NCBI RefSeq assembly: GCF_038502225.1
Contig: NW_027196935.1
Location: 1 to 64,000, forward strand
From: Cherax quadricarinatus
Taxonomy: Eukaryota > Arthropoda > Malacostraca > Decapoda > Parastacidae
Length of the DNA stretch: 64,000 nt
Direction: 5' to 3'
The position numbers were made by a program, and so were the translations under genes. Below are positions 1 to 10,490 of this stretch, piece after piece. The notes beneath the pieces are model-generated. The model worked only from the letters and a program-made list of their open reading frames with translations. It was not told the DNA's origin and made no database searches. Position 1 is the first letter of the stretch. Each line of letters begins with the position of its first letter.

Positions 1-1607
1 ACTTATATTAAATCTTAAGTTTAAAATATTACAAAATTATGAGGTAAGTTGGTATTATGGCTAAGTGACTAAATACTAGTTGTGAGTTTAGCAATGTGAA
101 TGCTTTTGTTTTGGCACTATACATAGTTTCAGTATTGGAGTATCACAGGCCAACTTATGACTAGTTAAGATTCATTATTTTGAGATTGAGATTGATATTT
201 CTGTTTATGGTCAAATGGGTGAGTGTGTAAGTGTGAACCACCAGGTGGTATTCGTATTATTAGTTGACAGGGTGTATCAGGGAGATAAGATGTTTTCTGA
301 TGGTAGTTTTGAAGGTGATGAATGTGTCTGCAGTTTTGGAATTTTCAGGTAGGATGCTCCAGATTTTAGGGCCTTTGACATACATTGAATTTTTGTAAAG
401 GTTTAGTCGGACACGGGGAATGTCATAGAGATGTTTGTGTCTGGTGTTGTGCCTGTGGGTTCTGTCACAACTATCAAGAAAGCGTTTTAGGTCAAGGTTA
501 ATATTGGAATTTAAGGTCCTGTAGATGTAGATTGCACAGTAGTAAGTGTGGATGTACTGAACAGCGAGTAAGTTTAGATCTATGAAGAGTGGGGGTGGGG
601 GGTGGCCAGGGATGGGATTTAGTGATTATTCTTACTGCGGCTTTTTGTTGGGTTATTATTGGCTTTAGGTGTGTTGCTGCAGTTGAACCCCAAGCACAGA
701 TAGCATAGGTGAGGTATGGATATATAAGTGAATGGTATAGTGTGAGAAGGGCAGTTTCCTGCACGTAGTATCGTATCTTGGAGAGGATCCCAACCGTTTT
801 GGATACTTTTTTGGTTATGTGTTGGATATGGGTGCTGAAGTTCAGGTTGTTGTCGAGGTATAGGCCTAGGAATTTGCCCTCATTATGCCTGGCAATTAGA
901 GTGTTGTCGATCTTAATGTTAATTTGCGCATCTCCTGCTCTGCTACCAAACATAATATAGTAGGTTTTGTCAACGTTAAGCGTAAGTTTATTGGCTGTCA
1001 TCCAAGTCGATATTTTGATCAGCTCCGCATTAACAATGGTGTTGAGGGTGGCAAGATTAGGGTGAGAGATGACATAAGTCGTGTCGTTAGCAAAGAGAAT
1101 GGGGTTCAGGTGTCGAGATACGTTTGGAAGATCATTGATGTATATGAGGAAGAGCAGGGGACCAAGGACACTTCCCTGCGGAACTCCAGTATCAAGTGGC
1201 TGTGTTGTTGATGCTGTGTCTTTAATGGTGACATACTGATACCTATTAGTAAGGTAAGATTTGAAATATGCAAGCGCATGGCCTCTTATGCCATAATGGT
1301 CAAGTTTGTGGAGTAGGATGCCGTGGTCTACTGTGTCGAAAGCTTTTCTTAGGTCAATAAAAATTCCTAGTGGATATTCCTTATTTTCCAATGCTGTGTA
1401 AAGCAGATCTAGCATTTTTATGATTGCATCGTTAGTGCTTTTATTTTTCCTGAATCCAAATTGGCAGGGGTTGAGTATGTTTTGTGACGTTATAAATGAA
1501 TACAGTCTCCTGTGCACGAGTTTCTCAAAGATTTTGGATAGCAATGGTAAGTTTGATATTGGCCTATAGTTGTTTAAATCTGTAGGGTCACCACCTTTAT
1601 GTATTGG
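1..1607 (-). mobile_element. LINE A: 5'-truncated jockey/CR1-like non-LTR retrotransposon
   Basis: A minus-strand LINE copy. Coding similarity begins at about 1607, directly after an in-frame stop that lies in the 3' end of the neighbouring LINE B, and runs to a stop at 260-262. Positions 1-259 are then its 3' UTR or flank; I cannot see the true 3' end inside the window. The endonuclease and the first RT motifs are absent, as expected for 5' truncation during target-primed insertion. LINE A and LINE B lie head-to-tail in the same orientation, so one inserted beside or into the other. Confidence 0.75.
260..1607 (-). pseudogene. Reverse transcriptase domain, LINE A (broken)
   Basis: The open part (1544 down to 498, 348 codons) encodes the RT palm and thumb of a LINE ORF2. 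Seen in order: FIDLRKAFD (residues 62-70, RT motif A), TGVPQGSVLGPLLF (about 119-132, motif B), then FANDTT (151-156) where active RTs have [FY]ADD. The first catalytic Asp of that box is Asn. Upstream, the same frame continues to 1607 and includes NNYRPISNLP. Near 580 a frameshift moves the real C-terminus to another frame, which reads to a stop at 260-262 and contains RTHRHNTRHKH and KGPKIWS, typical LINE C-terminal motifs. It is certainly an RT; the exact clade is uncertain. Confidence 0.85.
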
Positions 1608-3780
1608 TCACCTCCACTCAAGGAAGGAGCACGGCACCAGACCCAGCAGCACAAGCTAGTCAGGTCCAACTCACACCCACCCACACCCACTCATGTATTT
1701 ATCTAACCTATTTTTAAAACTACACAACGTTTTAGCCTCAATAACTGCACTCGGGAGTTTGTTCCACTTATCTATAACTCTATTACCAAACCAGTGTTTC
1801 TCTATATCCTTACTGAATCTGAATTTTTCCAACTTGAAACCATTGCTGCGAGTCCTGTCTTGGCTGGAAATTTTCAGCACGCTATTTACATCCCCTTTAT
1901 TTATTCCTGTTTTCCATTTATACACCTCGATCATATCTCCCCTAATTCTATGCCTTTCGAAAGAGTGCAGACTCAAGGCCCTCAGCCTATCCTCATAGGG
2001 AAGATTTCTGATACATGGGATCATCTTTGTCATCCTCCTTTGTACGTTTTCCAGAGCATTTATATCCATTCTGTAATACGGTGACCAGAATTGAGCAGAA
2101 TATTCTAAATGAGGACTAACCAAGGATATATAGAGTTGAAGAACAACCTGAGGACTTCTATTATTTATACTTCTAGATATGAAGCCAAGAATTCTGTTAG
2201 CTGTATTGCGAACACTAATGCACTGTTGTCTTGTGTTTAGAATACTGCTAACCAGAACTCCTAAATCCTTTTCGCAATCAGTAGTATTAAGATGTACATT
2301 ATTTAGTTTATATGTCGCATGGTTATTTTCCTGACCAACATTTAGAACTTTGCATTTGTCTATATTAAACTGCTTCTGCCACTTCTCCGACCATTGCATC
2401 AGTCTATTCAAATCATCCTGGAATGCTCTAGTGTCCTCATTAGAATGAATTGGACGGCTTATTTTGGTGTCATCAGCAAATTTGCTTATGTCGCTTATGT
2501 AAATTGTGAACAGCAACGGGCCCAACACTGACCCCTGAGGAACACCGCTTGTGACGTGCCCCCATTTTGATTTCTCCCCATTTATGCAAACACTCTGCTG
2601 TCTATTTGTCAGCCATGCTTCTACCCAGGAAAAAATTTCTCCTCCTATTCCGTGTGCCTTAAGTTTCCTCAATAGCCTCTGGTGAGGAACTCTATCGAAA
2701 GCCTTACTGAAGTCCATATACACAATATCATATTTATTACCATGATCTTCCTTCTCAAACACCTTAGCGAAAAATGTTAGTAAATTCGTAAGACAGGAAC
2801 ACCACTTTGTAAAACCGTGTTGAGATTCATTAATCACTCTCTGCCTATCAAGATGGCTACGAATTGCTTCGGCAATTGTAGATTCCATAAATTTTCCCAC
2901 TATGGAGGAAAGGCTTATTGGTCTATTGTTCGAATCCAAGGACCTGTCACCTGCCTTGTAAATAGGTAATACATTTGCCATTTTCCACTTATCAGGCGCT
3001 ATGCCAGTTTGTAGTGATATGTTAAAAAGATTAGCCAATGGTATGCTAAGTTCCTCTTTACATTCCTTTAACACCCTTGCAAACAGTTCATCAGGACCTG
3101 GGGATTTGTTAGGTTTTAGTTTCTCTATTTGTCTGAGGACCTTGTCACTAGTTACCGCAATCGTGCATAGTTTATTATCGTCCTGTTCTACATAATCTAT
3201 TATTTCAGGAATATCGCTAGTGTTTTCCCGGGTGAAAACTGAGAGGAAGTAGGTATTGAGAATTTCACACATCCTTATCACTGTTAGTGATCTGACCAGA
3301 GATGCTTTTAAGTGGGCCAGTCTTGTCCCTATTCTTACTTCTGTATACCTGAAAGAACCCTTTTGGGTTAGTCTTTGAATCCCTTGCGACCTTAGCCTCA
3401 TAATCCATTTTTGTTTTTCTTATTCCTTTCTTTAATTCTATCTTTAACTGAATATATTGATTTCTTAACTGCCCATCCCCTCTTTTGATACGCCTATATA
3501 TGCCTCTCTTTTGACCAATGAGATGTTTTAGTCTATTGTTCATCCATTTGGGATCATTTTTGTTAGATCTAATTTCCCTACTCGGAACAAAAGTTGTCTG
3601 GGTAGCTAGAACTATGCTCTGAAAAACGTCATATTGGCAACCAAGATCACCTACCTGACTCATAGTCAGGACATCCCAATTTAGCCCACCCAGGTAATTT
3701 TTCAGTCCCCAAAAAACTCGAGGCCTGGTAAATTCTATTTCTGGTAGCCCAGGTTGTGAACTAGCGAGAGAGTATGTCAA
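1608..3780 (-). mobile_element. LINE B: 5'-truncated CR1-like retrotransposon
   Basis: Minus-strand LINE with a linker and RT, ending in a short 3' UTR (about 1608-1670) rich in CACCCA on the plus strand. The upstream endonuclease is missing; similarity stops near 3710-3780, where a palindromic repeat begins. The FADDTK box and the GVPQGSVLGPLLF motif fit the CR1/jockey superfamily. Confidence 0.8.
1671..3780 (-). pseudogene. RT-containing ORF2 of LINE B, one frameshift and a small deletion
   Basis: Two overlapping frames carry the gene. The upstream piece (3780 to 3265) is the basic linker between endonuclease and RT, including WMNNRLKHLIGQKRGIYR. The downstream piece (about 3290 to 1671) is the RT: KPNKSPGPD, RPISLSSIVGK, MDFSKAFDRVPH (motif A, near residue 232), TSGVPQGSVLGPLLF (near 285) and SKFADDTK (near 307), then the C-terminal ENVQRRMTKMI region. 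The frame change is near 3270-3290. Between YISD and ISKFADD about eight residues usual in this family appear deleted. Part of the N-terminus of the long frame is therefore a shadow of the linker frame. Confidence 0.85.
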
Positions 3781-4045
3781 TTAAGATGTATCTGTTTACT
3801 CGTTACTTAACGAAAGGGCCTGACGTTTAGTATTATGTTCCTGCTTACTCGTTATCTCAGGTCGTGAGCCAGCTAGTAGGTTCTTACTTACCCATTAGTC
3901 CTGGTCGTAACTCACGAGAGAATTTGAAGTTCAATAAGATATTATTCGTTAGTTCAGATCGTGAGCTAACAAAAGAACTTGAGGCCTAGTAGCCTCTCTC
4001 TTTCTCGTTAACTCAGGTCGTGAGCTAACGAGAGAAAGAAATACG
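3712..4045. repeat. Diverged palindromic tandem repeat
   Basis: A motif like CAGGTCGTGAGC recurs near 3728, 3857, 3902, 3956 and 4015, each time next to variants of CTCGTTA before it and TAACGAG after it. The last unit (about 4000-4030) is an almost perfect hairpin: TCTCGTTA pairs with TAACGAGA around a roughly 15-base loop. The units are too diverged for a strict period. Function unknown. Confidence 0.6.
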
Positions 4046-5330
4046 AAGAGAGCAAAAAAATAAATAAATGTAATCAAAAGCTTCTCCATCCTCTTGAGTT
4101 GCAAAGTCTGTCAGTGAGTGAAGAGCTTGGCCAGGTAGTCGCGCAGGAGGAAGAGAGAAACGAAGGAGAAGAAGAGAGGAGGAAAAAAGGGGGGAAATGA
4201 GGGAGTGAGAAGAGAAAGAGTAGGAAGAGACGGAATGTGGTAAAATTGATCTCACCAAATTATGGTTAAATAAACTTGTAGAACAAAATAACTTTGTATC
4301 AACATTGAGGATACTTAGCTTTGTTGACCCCGACGAGAGAGATTTGTTCTACGACCACGTGGCTGCCGGGAACAAGTGCTTATAAGTATAATTACCCCTA
4401 GGGATGTTGTGTCAGTATTTCATTGAATAACTGAATACTGAGGAGGGTCTTATACTTATGTTGGGCTAAAACGCCCACCTGTCACCGAGTGTGGTAATAA
4501 TTCTAGAGAGAAATGAACTAGCTATCTACTGCGCAGCTGACCTAACTAATATCGTTAATGACTAGACCTACCTGGGTATCTGTATCTGACCTATACGTTA
4601 ACCAGGATATCGTTGTCTTGATTGAAGAATGAGTGTCTCAGTGCTCTGTTAGTCTATAAAGATATTCGTCAATACACTCAGTATATGAAACTGTCTTTCA
4701 ATCGTTTTAAATTCACAGCAACGTCATTATAGGAAGCTGCGCACACTTCCCTGTAATATGTTTATTGTTATTATGGAGATTGTCTTTGAGCACAAAAACA
4801 CGCGGATCAGTGTTCTTTGTTTGTTATTTCGGCGTTAATGTTTTCCCTTGAAGGTTTTCAAGCAATCTGGCCAGCAGTGTCTCCGTCCACCTTGGCGTTT
4901 CCTCGGCGTCTCGACACACAAAAGAAGTGCCGATAAAGCATATATCCCTTGCTTGCCAAACTTCCACCATGAAGCAATACAGAATGCTTGATTCTCGCTG
5001 TCTGGGCATAGACAATTCATGCTATCTTGATCATGGTAATAAAGTGGGTGCAGGATTTTCCTGCAGAAAATCTGCTAAGCTTGTCGAATTTGGCATACTG
5101 AAATTCCTTTATCCCTATATCGGTATGGTGATTTTGAATTTAAATTATTTTCACTATGTCCTTCCAGTGTGTTGGAACACAAATTACGACTGATTCTGAG
5201 AAAAGCACCGGCAAGGGTGAAAATATGATTATAATTATTGGTATGCAATGCCGATAAGCAGACGAATCAGACACGACAGATGGATATCTTCATTGAATCT
5301 TGATGCAAAAGTAATCCTCCACAACCCTAT
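4046..5330. other. No gene recognised
   Basis: I see only short accidental reading frames, with no coding motif, TIR or clear repeat. The piece near 4320 (TTGACCCCGACG) resembles sequence often found at the end of LTRs, but I found no matching second LTR, gag or pol, so I do not call one. Confidence 0.5.
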
Positions 5331-5560
5331 CGCTAACCACTGGTCCAGCTCTTGGGCTTGACCTACTTTCACTAGCGAGTTCCGCACACCCGTGATGATG
5401 CCTTCAACTACTGCACCTCTCCTTTGACTCCATTCTCATGCTTCTACTTCAGATTGATCCAGACTACGGGACTGAACACTTGATAAAGCTGAGGTACTAA
5501 TTATCTCATCTTCCAAGGTCTTCCGTTCATAGTATTTGTATTGAAGTTAGAAAAGTACAA
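5331..5560 (+). repeat. Diverged internal fragment of the foldback (hammerhead-like) family
   Basis: The stretch from about 5370 to 5515 (TACTGCACCTCTCC, then GATTGATCCAGACTACGGGA, then ACTAATTATCTCATC) aligns by eye with the interior of the 51749-52215 element at about 51955-52075 (CTGCACCTCTCC, GATTGATGGACTGAACAC, GATTACCTCATTCTCC). The arms, the hammerhead-like core and the 3' tail are not preserved here. Confidence 0.5.
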
Positions 5561-5984
5561 AACGGTGAAACGTCCCCATAAAAAAGATACCCAGGCATTA
5601 AACATGTCTTATTAATCTACAAGTGATGAAAATATTGTGATTGTTTTCAGCTGTGTACCTTTCCCGATGTTTGCTCAATAATTCCTTACAACAAGAGGTT
5701 ACCTAGGAGATCCGACCACGGAAAATTTCCCTGAAGCTTTAGTCTTCACTGTATCAGGGATGGAATTTCCCAGATCAACCCAACCCTATCCTCCAGGTAG
5801 GGCCCACTCCGATACCTCGGTTGTCTCCTAGACACGTTGAACCTACCTTCACGAGTGATTCGTGAACCTAGCATCAGAACTAGCGACACCTTACATGGAG
5901 ACAGGATATTAGGAAGCAGTATCCGTACCGTCATGGATGGTATTATTATTATTATATTCTTGGTGATACGGTGAACTCGAAGAG

Positions 5985-6367
5985 GTCACGGAGCGCCTGG
6001 GGTAGGTAGTAGGTTGGTAGACAGCAACCACCCAGGGAAGTACTACCGTCCTGCCAGATGACTGTGAAACAAAAACCTGTAACTGTTTTGCATGATGGTA
6101 GGATTGCTGGTTTCTTTTTCTGTCTCATAAACACGCTAGATAACAGGGATATCTTGCTACTCCTACTTACACTTTGGTCACACTTCACAGACACGCACAT
6201 GCATATATATATATATACATACATCTAGGTTTTTCTCCTTTTTCTAAATAGCTCTTGTTCTTTTTTATTTCTTCTATTGTCCATGGGGAAGTGGAAAAGA
6301 ATCTTTCCTCCGTAAGCCATGCGTGTCGTATGAGGCGACTAAAATGCCGGGAGCAATGGGCTAGTAA
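5985..6367 (+). promoter_or_regulatory. Probable 5' UTR of the RTE element
   Basis: Non-coding leader before the ORF. It contains the block GTCGTATGAGGCGACTAAAA at about 6327-6346 and GCTAGTAACCCCTTCTCC just before the coding frame opens; I recognise these as recurrent leader blocks of arthropod RTE copies. RTE elements are expected to carry an internal promoter here. I see no TATA box that I would assign. Confidence 0.5.
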
Positions 6368-9343
6368 CCCCTTCTCCTGTATACATTTACTAAAAAAGAG
6401 AAGAAGAAAAACTTTATAAAACTGGGATGCTTAAATGTGCGTGGATGTAGTGCGGATGACAAGAAACAGATGATTGCTGATGTTATGAATGAAAAGAAGT
6501 TGGATGTCCTGGCTCTAAGCGAAACAAAGCTGAAGGGGGTAGGAGAGTTTCAGTGGGGGGAAATAAATGGGATTAAATCTGGAGTATCTGAGAGAGTTAG
6601 AGCAAAGGAAGGGGTAGCAGTAATGTTAAATGATCAGTTATGGAAGGAGAAAAGAGAATATGAATGTGTAAATTCAAGAATTATGTGGATTAAAGTAAAG
6701 GTTGGATGCGAGAAGTGGGTCATAATAAGCGTGTATGCACCTGGAGAAGAGAGGAATGCAGAGGAGAGAGAGAGATTTTGGGAGATGTTAAGTGAATGTA
6801 TAGGAGCCTTTGAACCAAGTGAGAGAGTAATTGTGGTAGGGGACCTGAATGCTAAAGTAGGAGAAACTTTTAGAGAGGGTGTGGTAGGTAAGTTTGGGGT
6901 GCCAGGTGTAAATGATAATGGGAGCCCTTTGATTGAACTTTGTATAGAAAGGGGTTTAGTTATAGGTAATACATATTTTAAGAAAAAGAGGATAAATAAG
7001 TATACACGATATGATGTAGGGCGAAATGACAGTAGTTTGTTGGATTATGTATTGGTAGATAAAAGACTGTTGAGTAGACTTCAGGATGTACATGTTTATA
7101 GAGGGGCCACAGATATATCAGATCACTTTCTAGTTGTAGCTACACTGAGAGTAAAAGGTAGATGGGATACAAGGAGAATAGAAGCATCAGGGAAGAGAGA
7201 GGTGAAGGTTTATAAACTAAAAGAGGAGGCAGTTAGGGTAAGATATAAACAGCTATTGGAGGATAGATGGGCTAATGAGAGCATAGGCAATGGGGTCGAA
7301 GAGGTATGGGGTAGGTTTAAAAATGTAGTGTTAGAGTGTTCAGCAGAAGTTTGTGGTTACAGGAAAGTGGGTGCAGGAGGGAAGAGGAGCGATTGGTGGA
7401 ATGATGATGTAAAGAGAGTAGTAAGGGAGAAAAAGTTAGCATATGAGAAGTTTTTACAAAGTAGAAGTGATGCAAGGAGGGAAGAGTATATGGAGAAAAA
7501 GAGAGAGGTTAAGAGAGTGGTGAAGCAATGTAAAAAGAGAGCAAATGAGAGAGTGGGTGAGATGTTATCAACAAATTTTGTTGAAAATAAGAAAAAGTTT
7601 TGGAGTGAGATTAACAAGTTAAGAAAGCCTAGAGAACAAATGGATTTGTCAGTTAAAAATAGGAGAGGAGAGTTATTAAATGGAGAGTTAGAGGTATTGG
7701 GAAGATGGAGGGAATATTTTGAGGAATTGTTAAATGTTGATGAAGATAGGGAAGCTGTGATTTCGTGTATAGGGCAAGGAGGAATAACATCTTGTAGGAG
7801 TGAGGAAGAGCCAGTTGTGAGTGTGGGGGAAGTTCGTGAGGCAGTAGGTAAAATGAAAGGGGGTAAGGCAGCCGGGATTGATGGGATAAAGATAGAAATG
7901 TTAAAAGCAGGTGGGGATATAGTTTTGGAGTGGTTGGTGCAATTATTTAATAAATGTATGGAAGAGGGTAAGGTACCTAGGGATTGGCAGAGAGCATGCA
8001 TAGTTCCTTTGTATAAAGGCAAAGGGGATAAAAGAGAGTGCAAAAATTATAGGGGGATAAGTCTGTTGAGTGTACCTGGTAAAGTGTATGGTAGAGTTAT
8101 AATTGAAAGAATTAAGAGTAAGACGGAGAATAGGATAGCAGATGAACAAGGAGGCTTTAGGAAAGGTAGGGGGTGTGTGGACCAGGTGTTTACAGTGAAA
8201 CATATAAGTGAACAGTATTTAGATAAGGCTAAAGAGGTCTTTGTGGCATTTATGGATTTGGAAAAGGCGTATGACAGGGTGGATAGGGGGGCAATGTGGC
8301 AGATGTTGCAAGTGTATGGTGTAGGAGGTAGGTTACTGAAAGCAGTGAAGAGTTTTTACGAGGATAGTGAGGCTCAAGTTAGAGTATGTAGGAAAGAGGG
8401 AAATTTTTTCCCAGTAAAAGTAGGCCTTAGACAAGGATGTGTGATGTCACCGTGGTTGTTTAATATATTTATAGATGGGGTTGTAAGAGAAGTAAATGCG
8501 AGGGTCTTGGCAAGAGGCGTGGAGTTAAAAGATAAAGAATCACACACAAAGTGGGAGTTGTCACAGCTGCTCTTTGCTGATGACACTGTGCTCTTGGGAG
8601 ATTCTGAAGAGAAGCTGCAGAGATTGGTGGATGAATTTGGTAGGGTGTGCAAAAGAAGAAAATTAAAGGTGAATACAGGAAAGAGTAAGGTTATGAGGAT
8701 AACAAAAAGATTAGGTGATGAAAGATTGAATATCAGATTGGAGGGAGAGAGTATGGAGGAGGTGAACGTATTCAGATATTTGGGAGTGGACGTGTCAGCG
8801 GATGGGTCTATGAAAGATGAGGTGAATCATAGAATTGATGAGGGAAAAAGAGTGAGTGGTGCACTTAGGAGTCTGTGGAGACAAAGAACTTTGTCCTTGG
8901 AGGCAAAGAGGGGAATGTATGAGAGTATAGTTTTACCAACGCTCTTATATGGGTGTGAAGCGTGGGTGATGAATGTTGCAGCGAGGAGAAGGCTGGAGGC
9001 AGTGGAGATGTCATGTCTGAGGGCAATGTGTGGTGTGAATATAATGCAGAGAATTCGTAGTTTGGAAGTTAGGAGGAGGTGCGGGATTACCAAAACTGTT
9101 GTCCAGAGGGCTGAGGAAGGGTTGTTGAGGTGGTTCGGACATGTAGAGAGAATGGAGCGAAACAGAATGACTTCAAGAGTGTATCAGTCTGTAGTGGAAG
9201 GAAGGCGGGGTAGGGGTCGGCCTAGGAAGGGTTGGAGGGAGGGGGTAAAGGAGGTTTTGTGTGCGAGGGGCTTGGACTTCCAGCAGGCATGCGTGAGCGT
9301 GTTTGATAGGAGTGAATGGAGACAAATGGTTTTTAATACTTGA
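6368..9343 (+). CDS. Endonuclease-reverse transcriptase ORF of the RTE-type LINE, intact
   Basis: Open from 6368 to the stop at 9341-9343 with no internal stop; a GTG-start reading at 6437 gives 968 residues. No ATG lies before the first endonuclease motif LGCLNVRG (about 6425), so the start is unclear and may need readthrough, reinitiation or a lost ATG. Counting from 6437: apurinic-type endonuclease with SETK (~30), VVGDLNAKVGE (~132), LLDYVLVD (~197) and SDHF (~227). RT with KAAGIDG (~478), EQGGFRKGRG, FMDLEKAYDRVD (motif A, ~606), GLRQGCVMSPWLF (motif B), LLFADDT (catalytic FADD, ~712), then the C-terminal RWFGHVERM and RGRPRKGW. All catalytic residues I can check are present. It nicks DNA and copies its own RNA at the nick. 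Probably recently active. Confidence 0.92.
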   Translation, partial: PLLLYTFTKKEKKKNFIKLGCLNVRGCSADDKKQMIADVMNEKKLDVLALSETKLKGVGEFQWGEINGIKSGVSERVRAKEGVAVMLNDQLWKEKREYECVNSRIMWIKVKVGCEKWVIISVYAPGEERNAEERERFWEMLSECIGAFEPSERVIVVGDLNAKVGETFREGVVGKFGVPGVNDNGSPLIELCIERGLVIGNTYFKKKRINKYTRYDVGRNDSSLLDYVLVDKRLLSRLQDVHVYRGATDISDHFLVVATLRVKGRWDTRRIEASGKREVKVYKLKEEAVRVRYKQLLEDRWANESIGNGVEEVWGRFKNVVLECSAEVCGYRKVGAGGKRSDWWNDDVKRVVREKKLAYEKFLQSRSDARREEYMEKKREVKRVVKQCKKRANERVGEMLSTNFVENKKKFWSEINKLRKPREQMDLSVKNRRGELLNGELEVLGRWREYFEELLNVDEDREAVISCIGQGGITSCRSEEEPVVSVGEVREAVGKMKGGKAAGIDGIKIEMLKAGGDIVLEWLVQLFNKCMEEGKVPRDWQRACIVPLYKGKGDKRECKNYRGISLLSVPGKVYGRVIIERIKSKTENRIADEQGGFRKGRGCVDQVFTVKHISEQYLDKAKEVFVAFMDLEKAYDRVDRGAMWQMLQVYGVGGRLLKAVKSFYEDSEAQVRVCRKEGNFFPVKVGLRQGCVMSPWLFNIFIDGVVREVNARVLARGVELKDKESHTKWELSQLLFADDTVLLGDSEEKLQRLVDEFGRVCKRRKLKVNTGKSKVMRITKRLGDERLNIRLEGESMEEVNVFRYLGVDVSADGSMKDEVNHRIDEGKRVSGALRSLWRQRTLSLEAKRGMYESIVLPTLLYGCEAWVMNVAARRRLEAVEMSCLRAMCGVNIMQRIRSLEVRRRCGITKTVVQRAEEGLLRWFGHVERMERNRMTSRVYQSVVEGRRGRGRPRKGWREGVKEVLCARGLDFQQACVSVFDRSEWRQMVFNT

Positions 9344-9591
9344 CGTGCTGTTGGAGTGTGAGCAAAGTAACATTTATGAAGGGATTCAGGGAAACCGGCA
9401 GGCCGGACTTGAGTCCTGGAGATGGGAAGTACAGTGCCTGCACTCTGAAGGAGGGGTGTTAATGTTGCAGTTTAAAAACTGTAGTGTAAAGCACCCTTCT
9501 GGCAAGACAGTGATGGAGTGAATGATGGTGAAAGTTTTTCTTTTTCGGGCCACCCTGCCTTGGTGGGAATCGGCCAGTGTGATAATAATAA

Positions 9592-9855
9592 CGTTTTTAC
9601 GTTCAAAACCATCTGCAGAAAATATGGCAAATTTAAAGCTGACAGAGTAAAAATTTTTTAGAATAAAGATTAAAGGAATGCAATAAAGCATCATATATCA
9701 GAATTCGAATGTTTTGTGTACTTGTGTGAGAGATTTTTAAGATTCAATTGACTGCAAAAAAAAACACTTATGTGCAAATTGTTGGTTAAAAGAAATGTAA
9801 TTAAGACAAACTGTGTAACAGCTAGGTAACCTAAATCGAAGTTATCTAAAGACGA
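9592..9855. other. AT-rich spacer, nothing recognised
   Basis: AT-rich sequence with no coding or repeat signal I can support. Confidence 0.4.
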
Positions 9856-10050
9856 TTCCGGGGGTTACAGTCCAAGAAATGTTTTACATAAGTATGCCCG
9901 AAATGCCTAGCCATGCTAAGCGTTCTAGTGGTACACTCTGTAATCTCAATTTTACTACATGTAAACCAAACAATAACCAAATTTCTGTAAACTCAGCATT
10001 GTAATCCTTATAGAGAATAAACTTTGAATTTGAATTGAATTTGAAAGTGG
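9856..10050 (+). mobile_element. 3' end of a jockey/CR1-like LINE with TTTGAA-type tail
   Basis: Only the 3' UTR survives. It ends in AGAATAAACTTTGAATTTG followed by further ATTTGAA units (about 10013-10045), a short tandem tail containing a polyadenylation signal. The upstream block with GCCCGAAATGCC and TGCTAAGCG resembles a LINE 3' UTR. There is no coding sequence attached, so this is a heavily 5'-truncated copy. Confidence 0.55.
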
Positions 10051-10084
10051 TAAACCAATGCAGGTCATTCTGTATACGAAGTGG

Positions 10085-10490
10085 AAGTTTTATCTTCAGT
10101 CAATGATTAGCAAGCCAGAGTGAGAGTAACCTCTTCAAACAATGTTTTGTTATGGCCATGGGCAGCCCCTTTGGTGCTGTATTTGCCTACACTTTTAGAA
10201 AATTTAGAGATTGAAAGTTTCCACTCTGTCCTCTCGGATATTTCACCCTGTCTTATATAAATTAATAACATTTGTGTCAGATATCTTAGTGTCCCTGATA
10301 TCCATGCCCTTCTCAGCAGAATCAACATTATGTAGCCCTCAGGTCACGTGCGTCACACCTCACTCTCCGCCTATATATATAATGTCTTTCTACCTCTGTA
10401 TGTTAGAAGTGATCAAGGTCCCAGGACCGAAACGTTTTCTAATAAATATGTTATAGTGTTTGCTTACGTGTCTTTCTAAACCAGCCCTCT
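10085..10490 (+). mobile_element. Penelope-like element fragment: RT motif plus 3' hammerhead-like segment
   Basis: The plus frame from about 10139 reads QCFVMAMGSPFGAVFAYTF, matching the MAMGSPL.A..AN motif of PLE reverse transcriptases; stops and frame changes follow. About 80 bases after coding similarity ends comes a non-coding segment with a hairpin (GGTC CCAG GACC) followed by GAAACG at 10417-10434 and AATAAA soon after. The order RT then hairpin-GAAACG fits a PLE body followed by its pseudo-LTR. The GIY-YIG endonuclease expected between them is missing, so an internal deletion is likely. Confidence 0.6.
10409..10434 (+). ncRNA. Hammerhead-like core, degenerate
   Basis: GTGATCA (two differences from CTGATGA), a 4-bp stem GGTC/GACC with a CCAG loop, then GAAACG. 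This is the layout box-stem II-GAAA of a hammerhead ribozyme. I could not place stems I and III with confidence, and the first box is imperfect, so cleavage activity is doubtful. Confidence 0.4.

Larger units (their letters stand above)
5985..9591 (+). mobile_element. RTE-type LINE, nearly full length
   Basis: A plus-strand LINE with a 5' UTR of about 380 bases, one long ORF, a roughly 250-base 3' UTR and a short (ATA)n tail at 9580-9591, the kind of simple 3' tail typical of RTE elements. The 5' limit near 5985 is approximate, because I see no clear target duplication. Three other copies are in the window: two decayed (17348-18606, 26877-28620) and one nearly identical 3' fragment (43838-44430, minus). 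Confidence 0.85.

Noticed and set aside
4260..4500. Possible LTR end and primer-binding region (TTGACCCCGACG)
   Set aside because: No second LTR, no tRNA-complement I could confirm and no gag/pol nearby.
7357..8652. Long minus-strand frames opposite the RTE ORF
   Set aside because: Antisense shadows of the RTE coding sequence; low-complexity Ser/Leu/Phe composition and no motif.
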